NCBI RefSeq assembly: GCF_004793765.1
Contig: NZ_SRYM01000007.1
Location: forward strand, 1-64,000
DNA: 64,000 nt
Origin: Parabacteroides distasonis
Lineage (GTDB): Bacteria; Bacteroidota; Bacteroidia; Bacteroidales; Tannerellaceae
Direction: 5' to 3'
The notes under the pieces are model-generated. The model made no database searches and was not told the origin of the DNA. It was given only the letters and a program-made list of their open reading frames with translations. Positions 19,269-27,945 of the stretch are shown here, one piece after another (positions within the stretch are counted from its first letter, which is position 1; every line of letters begins with the position of its first letter). Position numbers and translations under genes: made by a program.

Positions 19269-20756
19269 ATGAGTACAGAAGAAAGAGATGAATCTCAACT
19301 GCGTCCAAAAAAAGTGATACCAAGTATCAGACGGGAAAACACAGACCAAGAAGGTGAAAGAAGACCTTACAATCAGGGTTATAATAAACCTGAGGGTAGC
19401 TATGAACGTAGACCGTACCGGTCTTATGGAGATAATAACCACCCTTCCTACGGGGATCGTCCGAGCCGTCCGCGCTCTTTCGATAACAATCGTGAAGGTG
19501 GGTATAATAACAATCGCGAAGGTGGTTATAGTAGCCGTGAAGGTGGATATGGCAACAGTCGTTCGTCTTATGGTAACAACAATCGTGGAGGTTATGCTAA
19601 CAATCGTGTGGGGGGCTATAATAGTGGCCGTCCGTCTTATGGAAATAATCGCCCGTCATACGGGAATGGCGGAGGACAGTACAATCGTCCGTCTCGCCCG
19701 AATTATGATGGACCGGCGAAGGCTTATTCCGCTTCTCTTTCCGGAGAGAGGATGTCTGGTGATGGAATGAAGAAAAGGAGACCACGTGTAGGTGATACCC
19801 GTGTGGATTACAATGAGTCGCGTTCAGGTGCAGGGAACGGTTATGCGCCCAGACGTTCATATGGTAACGATAACTCCTATGGTGGTAATCGTCAAGGAGG
19901 TGGTGGATATGGAAATAATCGCCGTCCTTCTTACAATAGTAATCGCCGTCCAGGTGGAGGTGGTGGTTTCCAAAGATCGCAGGGGTACAATGTACGTCCG
20001 AAACAAATCAAGTATAAGGAAGTCTTGGCAGACCCAAACGAACCGATTCGTTTGAACAAATTCTTATCTAACGCTGGTGTTTGCTCTCGTCGTGAGGCGG
20101 ATGAGTTTATCCAGAAAGGGGCTGTTAAGGTAAATGATGTAGTGGTAACGGAATTGGGTACTAAGATTACTCGTCAAGATATTGTTACATTTAACGAGAA
20201 GCCAGTTCAGATCGAGAGCAAGGTGTATATTGTATTAAACAAGCCGAAGAATTGCGTAACGACTTCTGATGATCCTCAAGAACGCCTGACGGTGATGGAT
20301 TTGGTGAAGAACGCTTGCCAAGAACGTATCTATCCGGTAGGCCGTTTGGACCGTAATACGACAGGTGTCTTGTTATTGACGAACGATGGTGATCTAGCCT
20401 CTAAATTGACTCATCCGTCTTTCAAGAAGAAGAAGATCTACCACGTGTGGTTGGATAAGAACGTGGCTATCGAGGATATGGAGAAAATTGCTAATGGACT
20501 TGAGCTTGAGGATGGAGAGATCCATGCGGACGCTATCAGCTATGCTAGCGAGGACGATAAGAGTCAAGTGGGTATCGAGATCCATTCCGGCCGTAACCGT
20601 ATCGTGCGCCGTATCTTCGAATCGTTGGGATATCATGTGACGAAATTGGACCGTGTTTATTTCGCAGGTTTGACAAAGAAGAACTTGGGCCGCGGTAAAT
20701 GGCGTTACTTAAATGAAAGGGAAGTGAACGCTCTTAGGATGGGAGCTTTCGAATAA
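19269..20756 (+). CDS. rluB: RluB/RsuA-family rRNA pseudouridine synthase with long disordered N-terminus
   Basis: A 495-residue protein. Residues 1 to about 255 are low-complexity and rich in Arg, Gly, Tyr, Asn and Ser, with recurring REGGY, NNRGGY and RPSYGN words. An S4 RNA-binding domain follows (from about residue 260, IRLNKFLSNAGVCSRREAD), then the catalytic domain with GRLDRNTTG (Asp361) and GRNRIVRRIF. It probably isomerises a uridine in 23S rRNA (RluB-like); RsuA/RluE alternatives are less likely. A tail this long resembles eukaryotic RGG/FG-type RNA-binding regions and is seen in some Bacteroidetes relatives. The gene is followed 15 bp later by asnS. Confidence 0.88.
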   Translation: MSTEERDESQLRPKKVIPSIRRENTDQEGERRPYNQGYNKPEGSYERRPYRSYGDNNHPSYGDRPSRPRSFDNNREGGYNNNREGGYSSREGGYGNSRSSYGNNNRGGYANNRVGGYNSGRPSYGNNRPSYGNGGGQYNRPSRPNYDGPAKAYSASLSGERMSGDGMKKRRPRVGDTRVDYNESRSGAGNGYAPRRSYGNDNSYGGNRQGGGGYGNNRRPSYNSNRRPGGGGGFQRSQGYNVRPKQIKYKEVLADPNEPIRLNKFLSNAGVCSRREADEFIQKGAVKVNDVVVTELGTKITRQDIVTFNEKPVQIESKVYIVLNKPKNCVTTSDDPQERLTVMDLVKNACQERIYPVGRLDRNTTGVLLLTNDGDLASKLTHPSFKKKKIYHVWLDKNVAIEDMEKIANGLELEDGEIHADAISYASEDDKSQVGIEIHSGRNRIVRRIFESLGYHVTKLDRVYFAGLTKKNLGRGKWRYLNEREVNALRMGAFE

Positions 20757-20771
20757 CAAAAAACGATACAG

Positions 20772-22178
20772 ATGGAAACAATTAAACGAACAAAAATTGT
20801 AGATGTGCTGAAAAGCGATGCTTTTGGTACTACCGTGAATGTGAAAGGATGGGTTCGTACCCGTCGTGGCAGCAAACAGGTGAGTTTTATTGCCTTGAAT
20901 GACGGTTCTACAATCAATAATGTTCAGATCGTTGTAGATGTAGATAAATTGGGTGATGAGTTCTTGAAACCGATTACAACGGGAGCTAGTATCAGCGTAA
21001 ATGGTATCTTGACACAATCCCAAGGTAAGGGACAAAATGTGGAGATACAGGCTACCGAGATTGAGATCTTTGGTACGGCTGATCCAGTTACTTATCCATT
21101 GCAGAAAAAGGGACACTCCATGGAGTTTTTACGTGAGATCGCTCATTTGCGTCCCCGTACGAATACATTTGGTGCGGTATTCCGTATTCGTCACAATATG
21201 GCTTACGCTATCCATAAGTTTTTCCATGATAGAGGCTTTTTCTATTTCCATACGCCGATCATCACGGCTTCCGATTGTGAGGGTGCCGGACAGATGTTCC
21301 AAGTTACTACCAAGAATTTGTACGACTTGAAAAAGGATGAGAACGGCTCTATCATTTACGAGGACGATTTCTTTGGCAAGCAGGCTAGCTTGACGGTTTC
21401 TGGACAGTTGGAGGGTGAGTTGGCAGCTACAGCGTTGGGACAGATTTATACGTTTGGTCCCACGTTCCGTGCGGAGAACTCAAATACGCCTCGTCATTTG
21501 GCAGAATTCTGGATGATTGAGCCGGAAGTCGCTTTCAATGATATCACGGACAATATGGAGTTGGCCGAGGAGTTCATTAAATATTGCGTACAATGGGCGT
21601 TGGATAACTGTATGGAAGATATCAAGTTCTTGAACGATATGTTTGATAAGGAATTGATCGCTCGTCTGGAAGGGGTCTTGAAAGATTCATTTGTTCGCTT
21701 GCCGTACACTGAAGGTATCAAGATATTGGAAGAGGCTGTCGCTAAAGGACATAAATTTGAGTTCCCCGTTTATTGGGGTGTAGACTTGGCTTCCGAGCAT
21801 GAACGTTTCTTGGTGGAAGATCATTTCAAACGTCCAGTAATTTTAACGGATTACCCGAAAGAGATCAAGGCTTTCTATATGAAGCAAAACGAGGATGGAA
21901 AGACGGTACGTGCCATGGACGTATTATTCCCGAAGATAGGAGAGATTATCGGTGGTTCCGAGCGTGAGGCTGACTATGATAAGCTAATGACTCGTATTGA
22001 AGAATTGAGCATCCCGATGAAGGATATGTGGTGGTACTTAGATACTCGCCGTTTTGGTACGGTACCTCACTCTGGTTTCGGTTTGGGCTTTGAGCGTCTT
22101 TTGCTGTTCGTTACAGGCATGGCAAATATACGTGATGTGATACCTTTCCCGCGTACACCGAATAACGCTGAGTTCTAA
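20772..22178 (+). CDS. asnS: Asparaginyl-tRNA synthetase
   Basis: A 468-residue class IIb synthetase charging tRNA-Asn. It has an N-terminal OB fold ([19 protein letters not shown]), motif 2 around [20 protein letters not shown] and motif 3 [10 protein letters not shown] near the C-terminus. The start, 15 bp after the RluB-like gene, suggests cotranscription. A strong bidirectional terminator follows. The window also encodes AsnA, so asparagine is made as a free amino acid and loaded directly. Confidence 0.97.
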   Translation: METIKRTKIVDVLKSDAFGTTVNVKGWVRTRRGSKQVSFIALNDGSTINNVQIVVDVDKLGDEFLKPITTGASISVNGILTQSQGKGQNVEIQATEIEIFGTADPVTYPLQKKGHSMEFLREIAHLRPRTNTFGAVFRIRHNMAYAIHKFFHDRGFFYFHTPIITASDCEGAGQMFQVTTKNLYDLKKDENGSIIYEDDFFGKQASLTVSGQLEGELAATALGQIYTFGPTFRAENSNTPRHLAEFWMIEPEVAFNDITDNMELAEEFIKYCVQWALDNCMEDIKFLNDMFDKELIARLEGVLKDSFVRLPYTEGIKILEEAVAKGHKFEFPVYWGVDLASEHERFLVEDHFKRPVILTDYPKEIKAFYMKQNEDGKTVRAMDVLFPKIGEIIGGSEREADYDKLMTRIEELSIPMKDMWWYLDTRRFGTVPHSGFGLGFERLLLFVTGMANIRDVIPFPRTPNNAEF

Positions 22179-22199
22179 TAGTGCTTAGTGATCATGATA

Positions 22200-22242
22200 A
22201 AAAGAGTCCGTGATTGGTTGAAACCAGATTACGGACTCTTTT
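22200..22242. terminator. Bidirectional terminator between asnS and lrp-like gene
   Basis: AAAAGAGTCCGT (22200-22211) pairs with ACGGACTCTTTT (22231-22242), with the stem continuing inward. It has A and T tracts on both sides and sits between convergent genes. Confidence 0.9.
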
Positions 22243-22261
22243 CTTATATAACTTCCTTTGT

Positions 22262-22732
22262 TTAATCGTTGTCTAGATCAATAGGAATTTGCCTTTTGAA
22301 TGCCTCCTTAAAGGATATAAGCGATTCGGTGCGAGCCAAGCCCAATGGTTGAAGCTTGTTGTGGATAATGCTTAGCAAATGTTGATTGTTCTTGGCGTAT
22401 ATTTTTATAAACAGGTCGTATTGTCCCGTCGTATAATGGCATTCCACGACTTCCGGTATCTGCAACAACGCTTCGGTAACGCTTGGAAATTGTCCGGGAG
22501 ACTTTAGGAATAGCCCCATATATGCGCAAGTTTCATATCCAACCTTTGTGTTATCCACGATGAATTCTGAACCTTTGATAACCCCTAAATTAGTCAACTT
22601 TTGTATGCGTTGGTGGATAGCTGCTCCAGAGACATTACATTCTCTAGCTACTTCCAAAAATGGCATACGCGCATTGCCGATGATTAGTTTAAGTATCTTC
22701 TCGTCCAGTTCATCTAGTTGATGATGTGCCAT
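22262..22732 (-). CDS. Lrp/AsnC-family transcriptional regulator
   Basis: A 156-residue protein with an N-terminal winged helix-turn-helix (LDEKILKLIIGNARMPFLEVA...GAAIHQRIQKL) and a C-terminal RAM/AsnC ligand-binding domain (PEVVECHYTTGQYDLFIKI). Such proteins form octamers and often repress their own gene in response to amino acids. A perfect 16-bp inverted repeat straddles its promoter region, a likely operator. It is divergent from the GNAT gene at 22876. Confidence 0.93.
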   Translation of the reverse strand: MAHHQLDELDEKILKLIIGNARMPFLEVARECNVSGAAIHQRIQKLTNLGVIKGSEFIVDNTKVGYETCAYMGLFLKSPGQFPSVTEALLQIPEVVECHYTTGQYDLFIKIYAKNNQHLLSIIHNKLQPLGLARTESLISFKEAFKRQIPIDLDND

Positions 22733-22737
22733 ATATT

Positions 22738-22792
22738 CATTATATTTGTATTACTGTTAGATTATATCTTTCAATTTAATACAAATATAATG
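22738..22792. promoter_or_regulatory. Operator-like inverted repeat with divergent -7 boxes
   Basis: CATTATATTTGTATTA (22738-22753) recurs exactly inverted at 22777-22792, 23 bp apart. Each arm contains TATATTTG, a consensus -7 element. The right arm's box reads toward the lrp-like gene and the left arm's toward the GNAT gene. A dimeric or octameric Lrp protein could bind both arms and control both directions. Confidence 0.6.
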
Positions 22793-22875
22793 ATAATCTT
22801 ATAATCACCTAAAGGTTATGGTAGATTATTTTGATTTTGTAAGCATTCTTTATTCAATTATTAAGTATTTATTTT

Positions 22876-23424
22876 ATGAGCGCAGATCATGTGATAATTA
22901 GTAAGCCTGTCCGGGAGATAACCGATTCTTTATTGGATCTAGTAGAGAAAACATATACTAGTTCTTTCCCCAAAGAAGAACGTCGTGATTTCTCTTTGGT
23001 ACGTAAGCTTTTGGAGGAAGATCGCCGTTTCGAGATGTATGCGTTGCTACGGGATGGTATTTATGTGGGTTTCATTACGGGATGGCAATTTGAGAGCTTT
23101 GTTTATGTGGAACATTTTGCGATTGACGAGTCTGTTCGTAACGGAGGAATCGGAGCGAAAGCAATGACAAGTTTTTTAGCCCTCCACAAAGATCCGGTTG
23201 TCTTAGAGGTAGAGATGCCGATAGAGAAGATGAGTAAGCGTAGAATCGGCTTTTATGAACGTCTAGGGTTTGTTTTGGATTATCATGTATATTTCCAACC
23301 TCCCTATCGTAAGGGAGATGTATTTTTAGAAATGCGTTTGATGGCTCATGGGAAACTTGATCTTGAGCGATCTTTTGAACGAATTAAGACTATTATTCAC
23401 CAAAACGTTTATGGAATGGAATAA
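22876..23424 (+). CDS. GNAT family N-acetyltransferase
   Basis: A 182-residue GNAT protein. The central fold is visible (FESFVYVEHFAID, then the acetyl-CoA loop RNGGIGAKAM, then FYERLGFVLDYHVYFQPPY). The substrate is unknown. It is divergent from the Lrp-like gene across a shared inverted repeat, so it may be a target of that regulator. A rho-independent terminator follows directly. Confidence 0.87.
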   Translation: MSADHVIISKPVREITDSLLDLVEKTYTSSFPKEERRDFSLVRKLLEEDRRFEMYALLRDGIYVGFITGWQFESFVYVEHFAIDESVRNGGIGAKAMTSFLALHKDPVVLEVEMPIEKMSKRRIGFYERLGFVLDYHVYFQPPYRKGDVFLEMRLMAHGKLDLERSFERIKTIIHQNVYGME

Positions 23425-23455
23425 AAAAGGGCGGGAAATAAATCCCACCCTTTTT
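23424..23455. terminator. Bidirectional terminator between GNAT and exbD genes
   Basis: AAAAAGGGCGGGA pairs with TCCCACCCTTTTT (one mismatch) around AATAAA, between convergent stops. Confidence 0.85.
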
Positions 23456-23478
23456 ATAACGTTACATCTGAATAATTA

Positions 23479-23946
23479 TTACTCTACACGTTGTGCTGCG
23501 GAATAACTAATTTTCAATGCGTATGCCTCACGAAGAGCCTGCTTGATATCAGTGATCGTTCCCATCTTGGTTTCTTTATCTGCCTTGATAGAAACTGTCA
23601 TAAACGGCTGATCCTCTTCTTTCATACTGGACTTTTCCTGTGCGATATAATCCTGAATTTCCGAAGTCTCTGCAAAAGCGTCATTCAACTGGATACGAGT
23701 CTCAGAACCCATCTTCGCTCTCAAATCTCTAGTTGGCTTACCTACATAGATAAATGTAACCAAAGATTTCTTCTCCAATTTTTGAAGCTCTGTAGCTTGT
23801 GGAGCATGGAACTCTACTTTCAATGTTACCTCACGCATAGATGTTACCATCATGATGAAGAACAAGAAAGCGAACACCAAGTCAGGTAATGATGATGTAT
23901 TCAATTCGGGCATTTCGCGACCACCCGCTTTACTAAACTTTCCCAT
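23479..23946 (-). CDS. exbD: ExbD/TolR-family biopolymer transport protein (second copy)
   Basis: A 155-residue protein with one N-terminal helix (SSLPDLVFAFLFFIMMVTSM) that carries the conserved Asp of ExbD, then a periplasmic domain. With ExbB it forms the proton-driven motor that powers TonB or a Tol-like protein. It is the last gene of the operon ExbB, membrane protein, ExbD, ExbD, and starts 2 bp after the preceding exbD. Confidence 0.9.
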   Translation of the reverse strand: MGKFSKAGGREMPELNTSSLPDLVFAFLFFIMMVTSMREVTLKVEFHAPQATELQKLEKKSLVTFIYVGKPTRDLRAKMGSETRIQLNDAFAETSEIQDYIAQEKSSMKEEDQPFMTVSIKADKETKMGTITDIKQALREAYALKISYSAAQRVE

Positions 23947-23948
23947 TA

Positions 23949-24536
23949 CTATTTACCTCCATAATTTTTAGGTTCAGCTTCTGATATCTTTTGCGGATAA
24001 ATCTGCTGCACGGCTTTTTGTTGTTCATCGTCCAAATCTGCGAAATTTTTTCCAAACTTAGACATAGAAACTTTATTTCTCAACTCATTATAAGCGGCTG
24101 CGATTTCGTTTTGTACATCGATATATGCTTGGTATTCGGTACCACGGTCATTCTGTAAAGAAATCACATGATTTTTCGTTACCATCATTTTTCCGAAGAA
24201 TGGAACATCAGCCTCAACACGTTCAGGCTTATGCTCGTCATTATAAGGATTATCAATGAACTCTTTGATTCTTTCTTTCAATTGCTTGATATCGACAAAT
24301 TGATCACCACAAAGAATCTGGTTGTTACTGTTGATCAATACAACCAGCAAGTTTCTCTTTTTGATGTCAACATCGGTATCGTTCTTCTGATCTTTAGGTA
24401 CAGGAGGCGGCAAACGTCTTGCCAAACCTTTATCTGTATCCATTGATGTAGTAATAAGGAAGAAGATAAGCAACATGAAAGCGATATCGGCCGAAGAAGA
24501 ACCATTAATACCCGGTGTCTTTCTTTTCTTACCCAT
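23949..24536 (-). CDS. exbD: ExbD/TolR-family biopolymer transport protein (first copy)
   Basis: A 195-residue ExbD with the N-terminal basic stretch GKKRKTPGINGSSSADIAFMLLIFFLI, containing the helix Asp, and a longer periplasmic region than its neighbour. Paired unequal ExbD proteins are common in Bacteroidetes and may form heteromeric motors. It is 32 bp downstream of a small membrane protein gene. Confidence 0.92.
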   Translation of the reverse strand: MGKKRKTPGINGSSSADIAFMLLIFFLITTSMDTDKGLARRLPPPVPKDQKNDTDVDIKKRNLLVVLINSNNQILCGDQFVDIKQLKERIKEFIDNPYNDEHKPERVEADVPFFGKMMVTKNHVISLQNDRGTEYQAYIDVQNEIAAAYNELRNKVSMSKFGKNFADLDDEQQKAVQQIYPQKISEAEPKNYGGK

Positions 24537-24568
24537 TTCTTTCTTGTTTTATCAGTTCGTTATTACTA

Positions 24569-25042
24569 TTATTTCCCTAAGATTCTCTTGATAGATCCCC
24601 AAAAGATACAAGCGATAATCATTACAATCAAGGCGAATGTTGACATAATCCACATATCGGATATTTTCAACCAACCAGCCGTATTGTATTCTTGAGAGTC
24701 TGCGTTTAAACCTTCCAATGGAGTGGCATCACCCATTGTATAAGTGATGAACAAAAGAGCTGCGAAACATACTAACGTAATCAGGGAGGTGATCGCCGAC
24801 TTCGTGTCTGTTTTCAATAAACCGATAAATTGCCAGATCGCAAACAAGACCGTACTGATGATTGTTGCGAAGAACAATGCTGATGTCCAATTAATCAGGA
24901 GCCCTGTGTAAATCGGCTCTTTCATTTCTGCGGCGGGATCTACGACTCCACCTGCGAAAAACATACCCAAGATGACAATACTGATAATTGCGCTTATCAA
25001 TAATGTCCAGCTGGATATTTTTCTTATTTTAGTAACTGCCAT
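24569..25042 (-). CDS. Conserved membrane protein of the Exb operon
   Basis: A 157-residue protein with four predicted membrane helices and a loop rich in polar residues (GDATPLEGLNADSQEYNTAGWLK) between helices 3 and 4. It lies between exbB and exbD with short gaps (9 and 32 bp), so it is cotranscribed. It has no known catalytic motif. Position suggests an accessory subunit of the ExbBD motor; this is inferred from context only. Confidence 0.75.
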   Translation of the reverse strand: MAVTKIRKISSWTLLISAIISIVILGMFFAGGVVDPAAEMKEPIYTGLLINWTSALFFATIISTVLFAIWQFIGLLKTDTKSAITSLITLVCFAALLFITYTMGDATPLEGLNADSQEYNTAGWLKISDMWIMSTFALIVMIIACIFWGSIKRILGK

Positions 25043-25051
25043 AATTCGTTC

Positions 25052-25786
25052 TTATTTTTTGAATTTGACGTTGTATTTGATAACCAAATCAAGCAATGTG
25101 ATAGAAGCATCCTCCATTTGATTCAAGATTGCCTCTAATTTGCTTAACAAATAATTATAGAATACCTGAAGGATCAAAGCAACGATCAAACCACCTACTG
25201 TAGTAATCAAGGCCACTTTCATACCACCTGCTACAACCGTCGGGCTGATATCACCAACTTGCTCGATTTTATCGAACGCCATGATCATACCTACTACAGT
25301 ACCCAAGAATCCTAAAGACGGAGCCATTGCGATAAACAATGTGATCCAAGACATATTCTTTTCCAAAAGACCTCCTTGAACACCACCGTAAGAAACGATA
25401 GATTTTTCTACAACGTCAATACCTTGGTCAATTCTCATTAATCCTTGGTAAGCGATAGAAGCGATAGGGCCTCTTGTGTCACGAGCGATAGCTTTAGCAC
25501 CTTCAACATCACCTTTGTCTAAAGCATCTTCGATACCCTTCAATAATTTGCTGGAATTTGTTTCAGCTAAGTTCAAGTAGATAATTCTCTCTAAGCAGAA
25601 AGCCAAACCGAAAATCAAAGCGATCGCAACCAAACTCATGAAGTCGGCACCACCTTCGATAAACTTTGTCTTTAATGCTTGATACATACCTCCTTCAATT
25701 GCTGGAGCCGCATCCTGTGCGAATGCTACGGTAGAAGTTCCAAGGGCACATAAGCCCAAGAATGCTTTTGCAAATAACTTTTTCAT
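25052..25786 (-). CDS. exbB: MotA/TolQ/ExbB proton channel family protein
   Basis: A 244-residue protein with a cleavable-looking N-terminal signal (FLGLCALGTSTVAFAQD), followed by the ExbB three-helix core. The TolQ/ExbB signature is visible: APSLGFLGTVVGMI and the last helix pair with VAGGMKVALITTVGGLIVAL. It forms the pentameric stator around ExbD. It heads a four-gene operon; tonB lies 2.2 kb upstream on the same strand but is a separate unit. Confidence 0.94.
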   Translation of the reverse strand: MKKLFAKAFLGLCALGTSTVAFAQDAAPAIEGGMYQALKTKFIEGGADFMSLVAIALIFGLAFCLERIIYLNLAETNSSKLLKGIEDALDKGDVEGAKAIARDTRGPIASIAYQGLMRIDQGIDVVEKSIVSYGGVQGGLLEKNMSWITLFIAMAPSLGFLGTVVGMIMAFDKIEQVGDISPTVVAGGMKVALITTVGGLIVALILQVFYNYLLSKLEAILNQMEDASITLLDLVIKYNVKFKK

Positions 25787-25866
25787 TGTGTGTTTAATTT
25801 TTAAGATTAATAATTCTCTTATTTGTTTTTATTTTATTGTTAATTAATTCATGGTATTCTCCACTG

Positions 25867-25954
25867 CGGAGAGAGCGGGATTCGAACCCGCGAAACCCTT
25901 TAGGGGTTTACACGCTTTCCAGGCGTGCCTCTTCAACCACTCGAGCATCTCTCC
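25867..25954 (-). tRNA. tRNA-Ser (anticodon GGA)
   Basis: An 88-nt class II tRNA: acceptor GGAGAGA/TCTCTCC, anticodon stem CACGC/GCGTG with loop CTGGAAA (GGA, reads TCC and TCT), a long variable arm (AAACCCCTAAAGGGTTT) and T stem GCGGG/CCCGC. Discriminator G as expected for serine. Confidence 0.95.
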
Positions 25955-26101
25955 AATTATTCGCCTAACTTCTTCTAAAACGACCGCAAAATACGAAAAA
26001 ATTCCCATATGCAATCTTTTCAGTGCACAAATCTATAGTTTTTGCTTGACATATACACAATATCCACGAAATAAATTTTGACTTCATTCGAAAAAAAGTG
26101 T

Positions 26102-26887
26102 CTATATGGGTTTATTTACGCTTTTAAACAATTCTAATGTGTTTTTTCGAGTAGCGTTTACGGTTTCCTCTAATGTGAGACCGAAAGTTTTCGCCACTTT
26201 CTCTGCCGTCTTCCATATGTAAGTAGGTTCATTCCGTCTACCTCTGTAGGGGACTGGTGAAAGATAGGGAGCATCTGTTTCCAATAGTATCTTTTCAATA
26301 TCCGTTTGCCGGATGACTTCGGAGAGTTTTGAATTTTTAAAGGTAACAACTCCGTTTATCCCAATCTTGAAGGTGGGCAGTTTCTTTATTTCTTCCAGTT
26401 CTTCCGTTGTGCCGGTAAAACTATGAAATACGCCTTTAAGTCTTTCCGCTCCGACTTTATGTATGCATTCCAAAACTTCCGGATATGCGTCACGGGTATG
26501 TATGGCTACGGGTAAGTTCAGATCAATGCTCCAACGCAGTTGTTCCTCGAAAACGATTTGCTGCTCCTTCAAATAGGTCTTATCCCAATATAGATCGATC
26601 CCGATTTCACCAATCCCGCAATAGGTGCGTTTCGATAGGTAGGATTCCGTTTGTTTTAGGATATCGATATAATTACTATCCACACTGGTCGGGTGCAATC
26701 CCATCATGGGGAAAACAAACTCTGGGTATCGGTCGCATAAATCGTGCATTCTGTCAATCGTAGTCAGGTCTACGTTTGGCAGAAGCAGGGTGTCGATACC
26801 AGAGTCTTTTGCTTTTTGAGCCAGTTCGTCTTGTTCTGGGTCGAAATCCTCCAGATATAAATGGCAATGTGTGTCTATTAACCTCAT
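26102..26887 (-). CDS. TatD-family metal-dependent hydrolase
   Basis: A 261-residue TIM-barrel amidohydrolase of the TatD DNase group. Metal ligands are visible in IDTHCHL (N-terminus), GEIGIDLYW, HTRDAYPE, GVFHSFTG and ETDAPYLSP. The family includes 3'-5' exonucleases used in DNA repair and quality control. It starts 3 bp after the polyprenyl synthase gene stops, so the two are cotranscribed, an arrangement seen across Bacteroidetes. Confidence 0.93.
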   Translation of the reverse strand: MRLIDTHCHLYLEDFDPEQDELAQKAKDSGIDTLLLPNVDLTTIDRMHDLCDRYPEFVFPMMGLHPTSVDSNYIDILKQTESYLSKRTYCGIGEIGIDLYWDKTYLKEQQIVFEEQLRWSIDLNLPVAIHTRDAYPEVLECIHKVGAERLKGVFHSFTGTTEELEEIKKLPTFKIGINGVVTFKNSKLSEVIRQTDIEKILLETDAPYLSPVPYRGRRNEPTYIWKTAEKVAKTFGLTLEETVNATRKNTLELFKSVNKPI

Positions 26888-26890
26888 GGA

Positions 26891-27865
26891 TTAGGATTGT
26901 CTATGCATTAAATGATCACAAACCTTTTTTAGGATCGTTAATTTTTCGGGGGCGACTTGTAAAGCGTTTAAGTTCTCTACGGATGCGTCGTAATAGGTTT
27001 GGATTTTATTTTCTGTTAATTGTTTTAGCTGTAATTCGTTGTAGATAGAGGTGAATGCCTGTATTTTTTGAGCCGGATCGAATGCTTTTTTATCCATCCA
27101 GCTACGGAGAGTTTCCGCTTGTTCTTTATTGGCCAGTCTGAGAGCGTTGATCAATAAGAATGTTTTCTTGTTGCAAAGGATATCACCACCAATGTTTTTC
27201 CCGAAAGTGGCGGTGTCACCATATACATCTAGTAAATCATCTTGCAGTTGAAACGCTAGACCGATATTAATACCAAACGCATATAGATTGTCTGCGTCTT
27301 CTTGTGAGGCACCTCCAAGTAAAGCACCTATCTTAAGGGCGCAGGCCAGTAATACGGCTGTCTTTAGCCGGATCATCTCGATGTATTCTTCCTCACTCAC
27401 ATTCATGCGAGACTCGAATTCCATGTCGAATTGTTGGCCGCCACATATTTCCGCCGCTGTTTGTGTAAATAAATCCAACACTTGTTTGAGGTAGTTGGAG
27501 GCCGTTGATCCGATTAATTGATAAGCCGCTATTAACATCGCGTCTCCGGAAAGAATTGCCGTATTGGCATTCCATACCTTGTGTACGGTAGGTTTGTTCC
27601 TTCTTTTATTAGCTTCATCCATTAGGTCGTCGTGTAGCAAGGTGAAGTTATGGAAAACTTCCAGACCTAAAGCTGGCTTGATTGCATTCTCTATATTATT
27701 ATTATATATATTACATGCCATCAACGTTAACGCCGGACGTATTCTTTTTCCTCCGAGGGACAAGATGTACTCTATCGGCTCGTATAAACTTTTGGGAGGA
27801 TTTGTGAATTGTAGTTGAGAGATCTCGCTTTCTATTCTTTGAAGTATATTCTCGAATGTTAACAT
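26891..27865 (-). CDS. Polyprenyl diphosphate synthase
   Basis: A 324-residue trans-prenyltransferase (polyprenyl_synt). The two Asp-rich motifs are LLHDDLMDEANKRR (first, DDLMD) and QLQDDLLDVYGD (second), with GGKRIRP for isopentenyl diphosphate binding near the N-terminus. It extends allylic diphosphates, probably to the quinone side chain or a medium-length chain; chain length cannot be fixed from sequence alone. First gene of a two-gene unit with tatD. Confidence 0.93.
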   Translation of the reverse strand: MLTFENILQRIESEISQLQFTNPPKSLYEPIEYILSLGGKRIRPALTLMACNIYNNNIENAIKPALGLEVFHNFTLLHDDLMDEANKRRNKPTVHKVWNANTAILSGDAMLIAAYQLIGSTASNYLKQVLDLFTQTAAEICGGQQFDMEFESRMNVSEEEYIEMIRLKTAVLLACALKIGALLGGASQEDADNLYAFGINIGLAFQLQDDLLDVYGDTATFGKNIGGDILCNKKTFLLINALRLANKEQAETLRSWMDKKAFDPAQKIQAFTSIYNELQLKQLTENKIQTYYDASVENLNALQVAPEKLTILKKVCDHLMHRQS

Positions 27866-27894
27866 AGCTGTATCAATTAATGGAGTTATGAAAT

Positions 27895-27927
27895 AAAAAA
27901 AGGCTGCGAGAATGAAGCAGCCTTTTT
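27895..27927. terminator. Terminator downstream of tonB
   Basis: AAAAAAGGCTGC pairs with GCAGCCTTTTT around a 9-base loop. It separates tonB from the next co-oriented gene. Confidence 0.9.
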
Positions 27928-27945
27928 GATATGTTTAATGTTATA

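Noticed and set aside
25851-26081. 76-residue frame across tRNA-Ser (ERAGFEPAKP)
   Set aside because: It is the antisense translation of a class II tRNA, a common annotation artefact.
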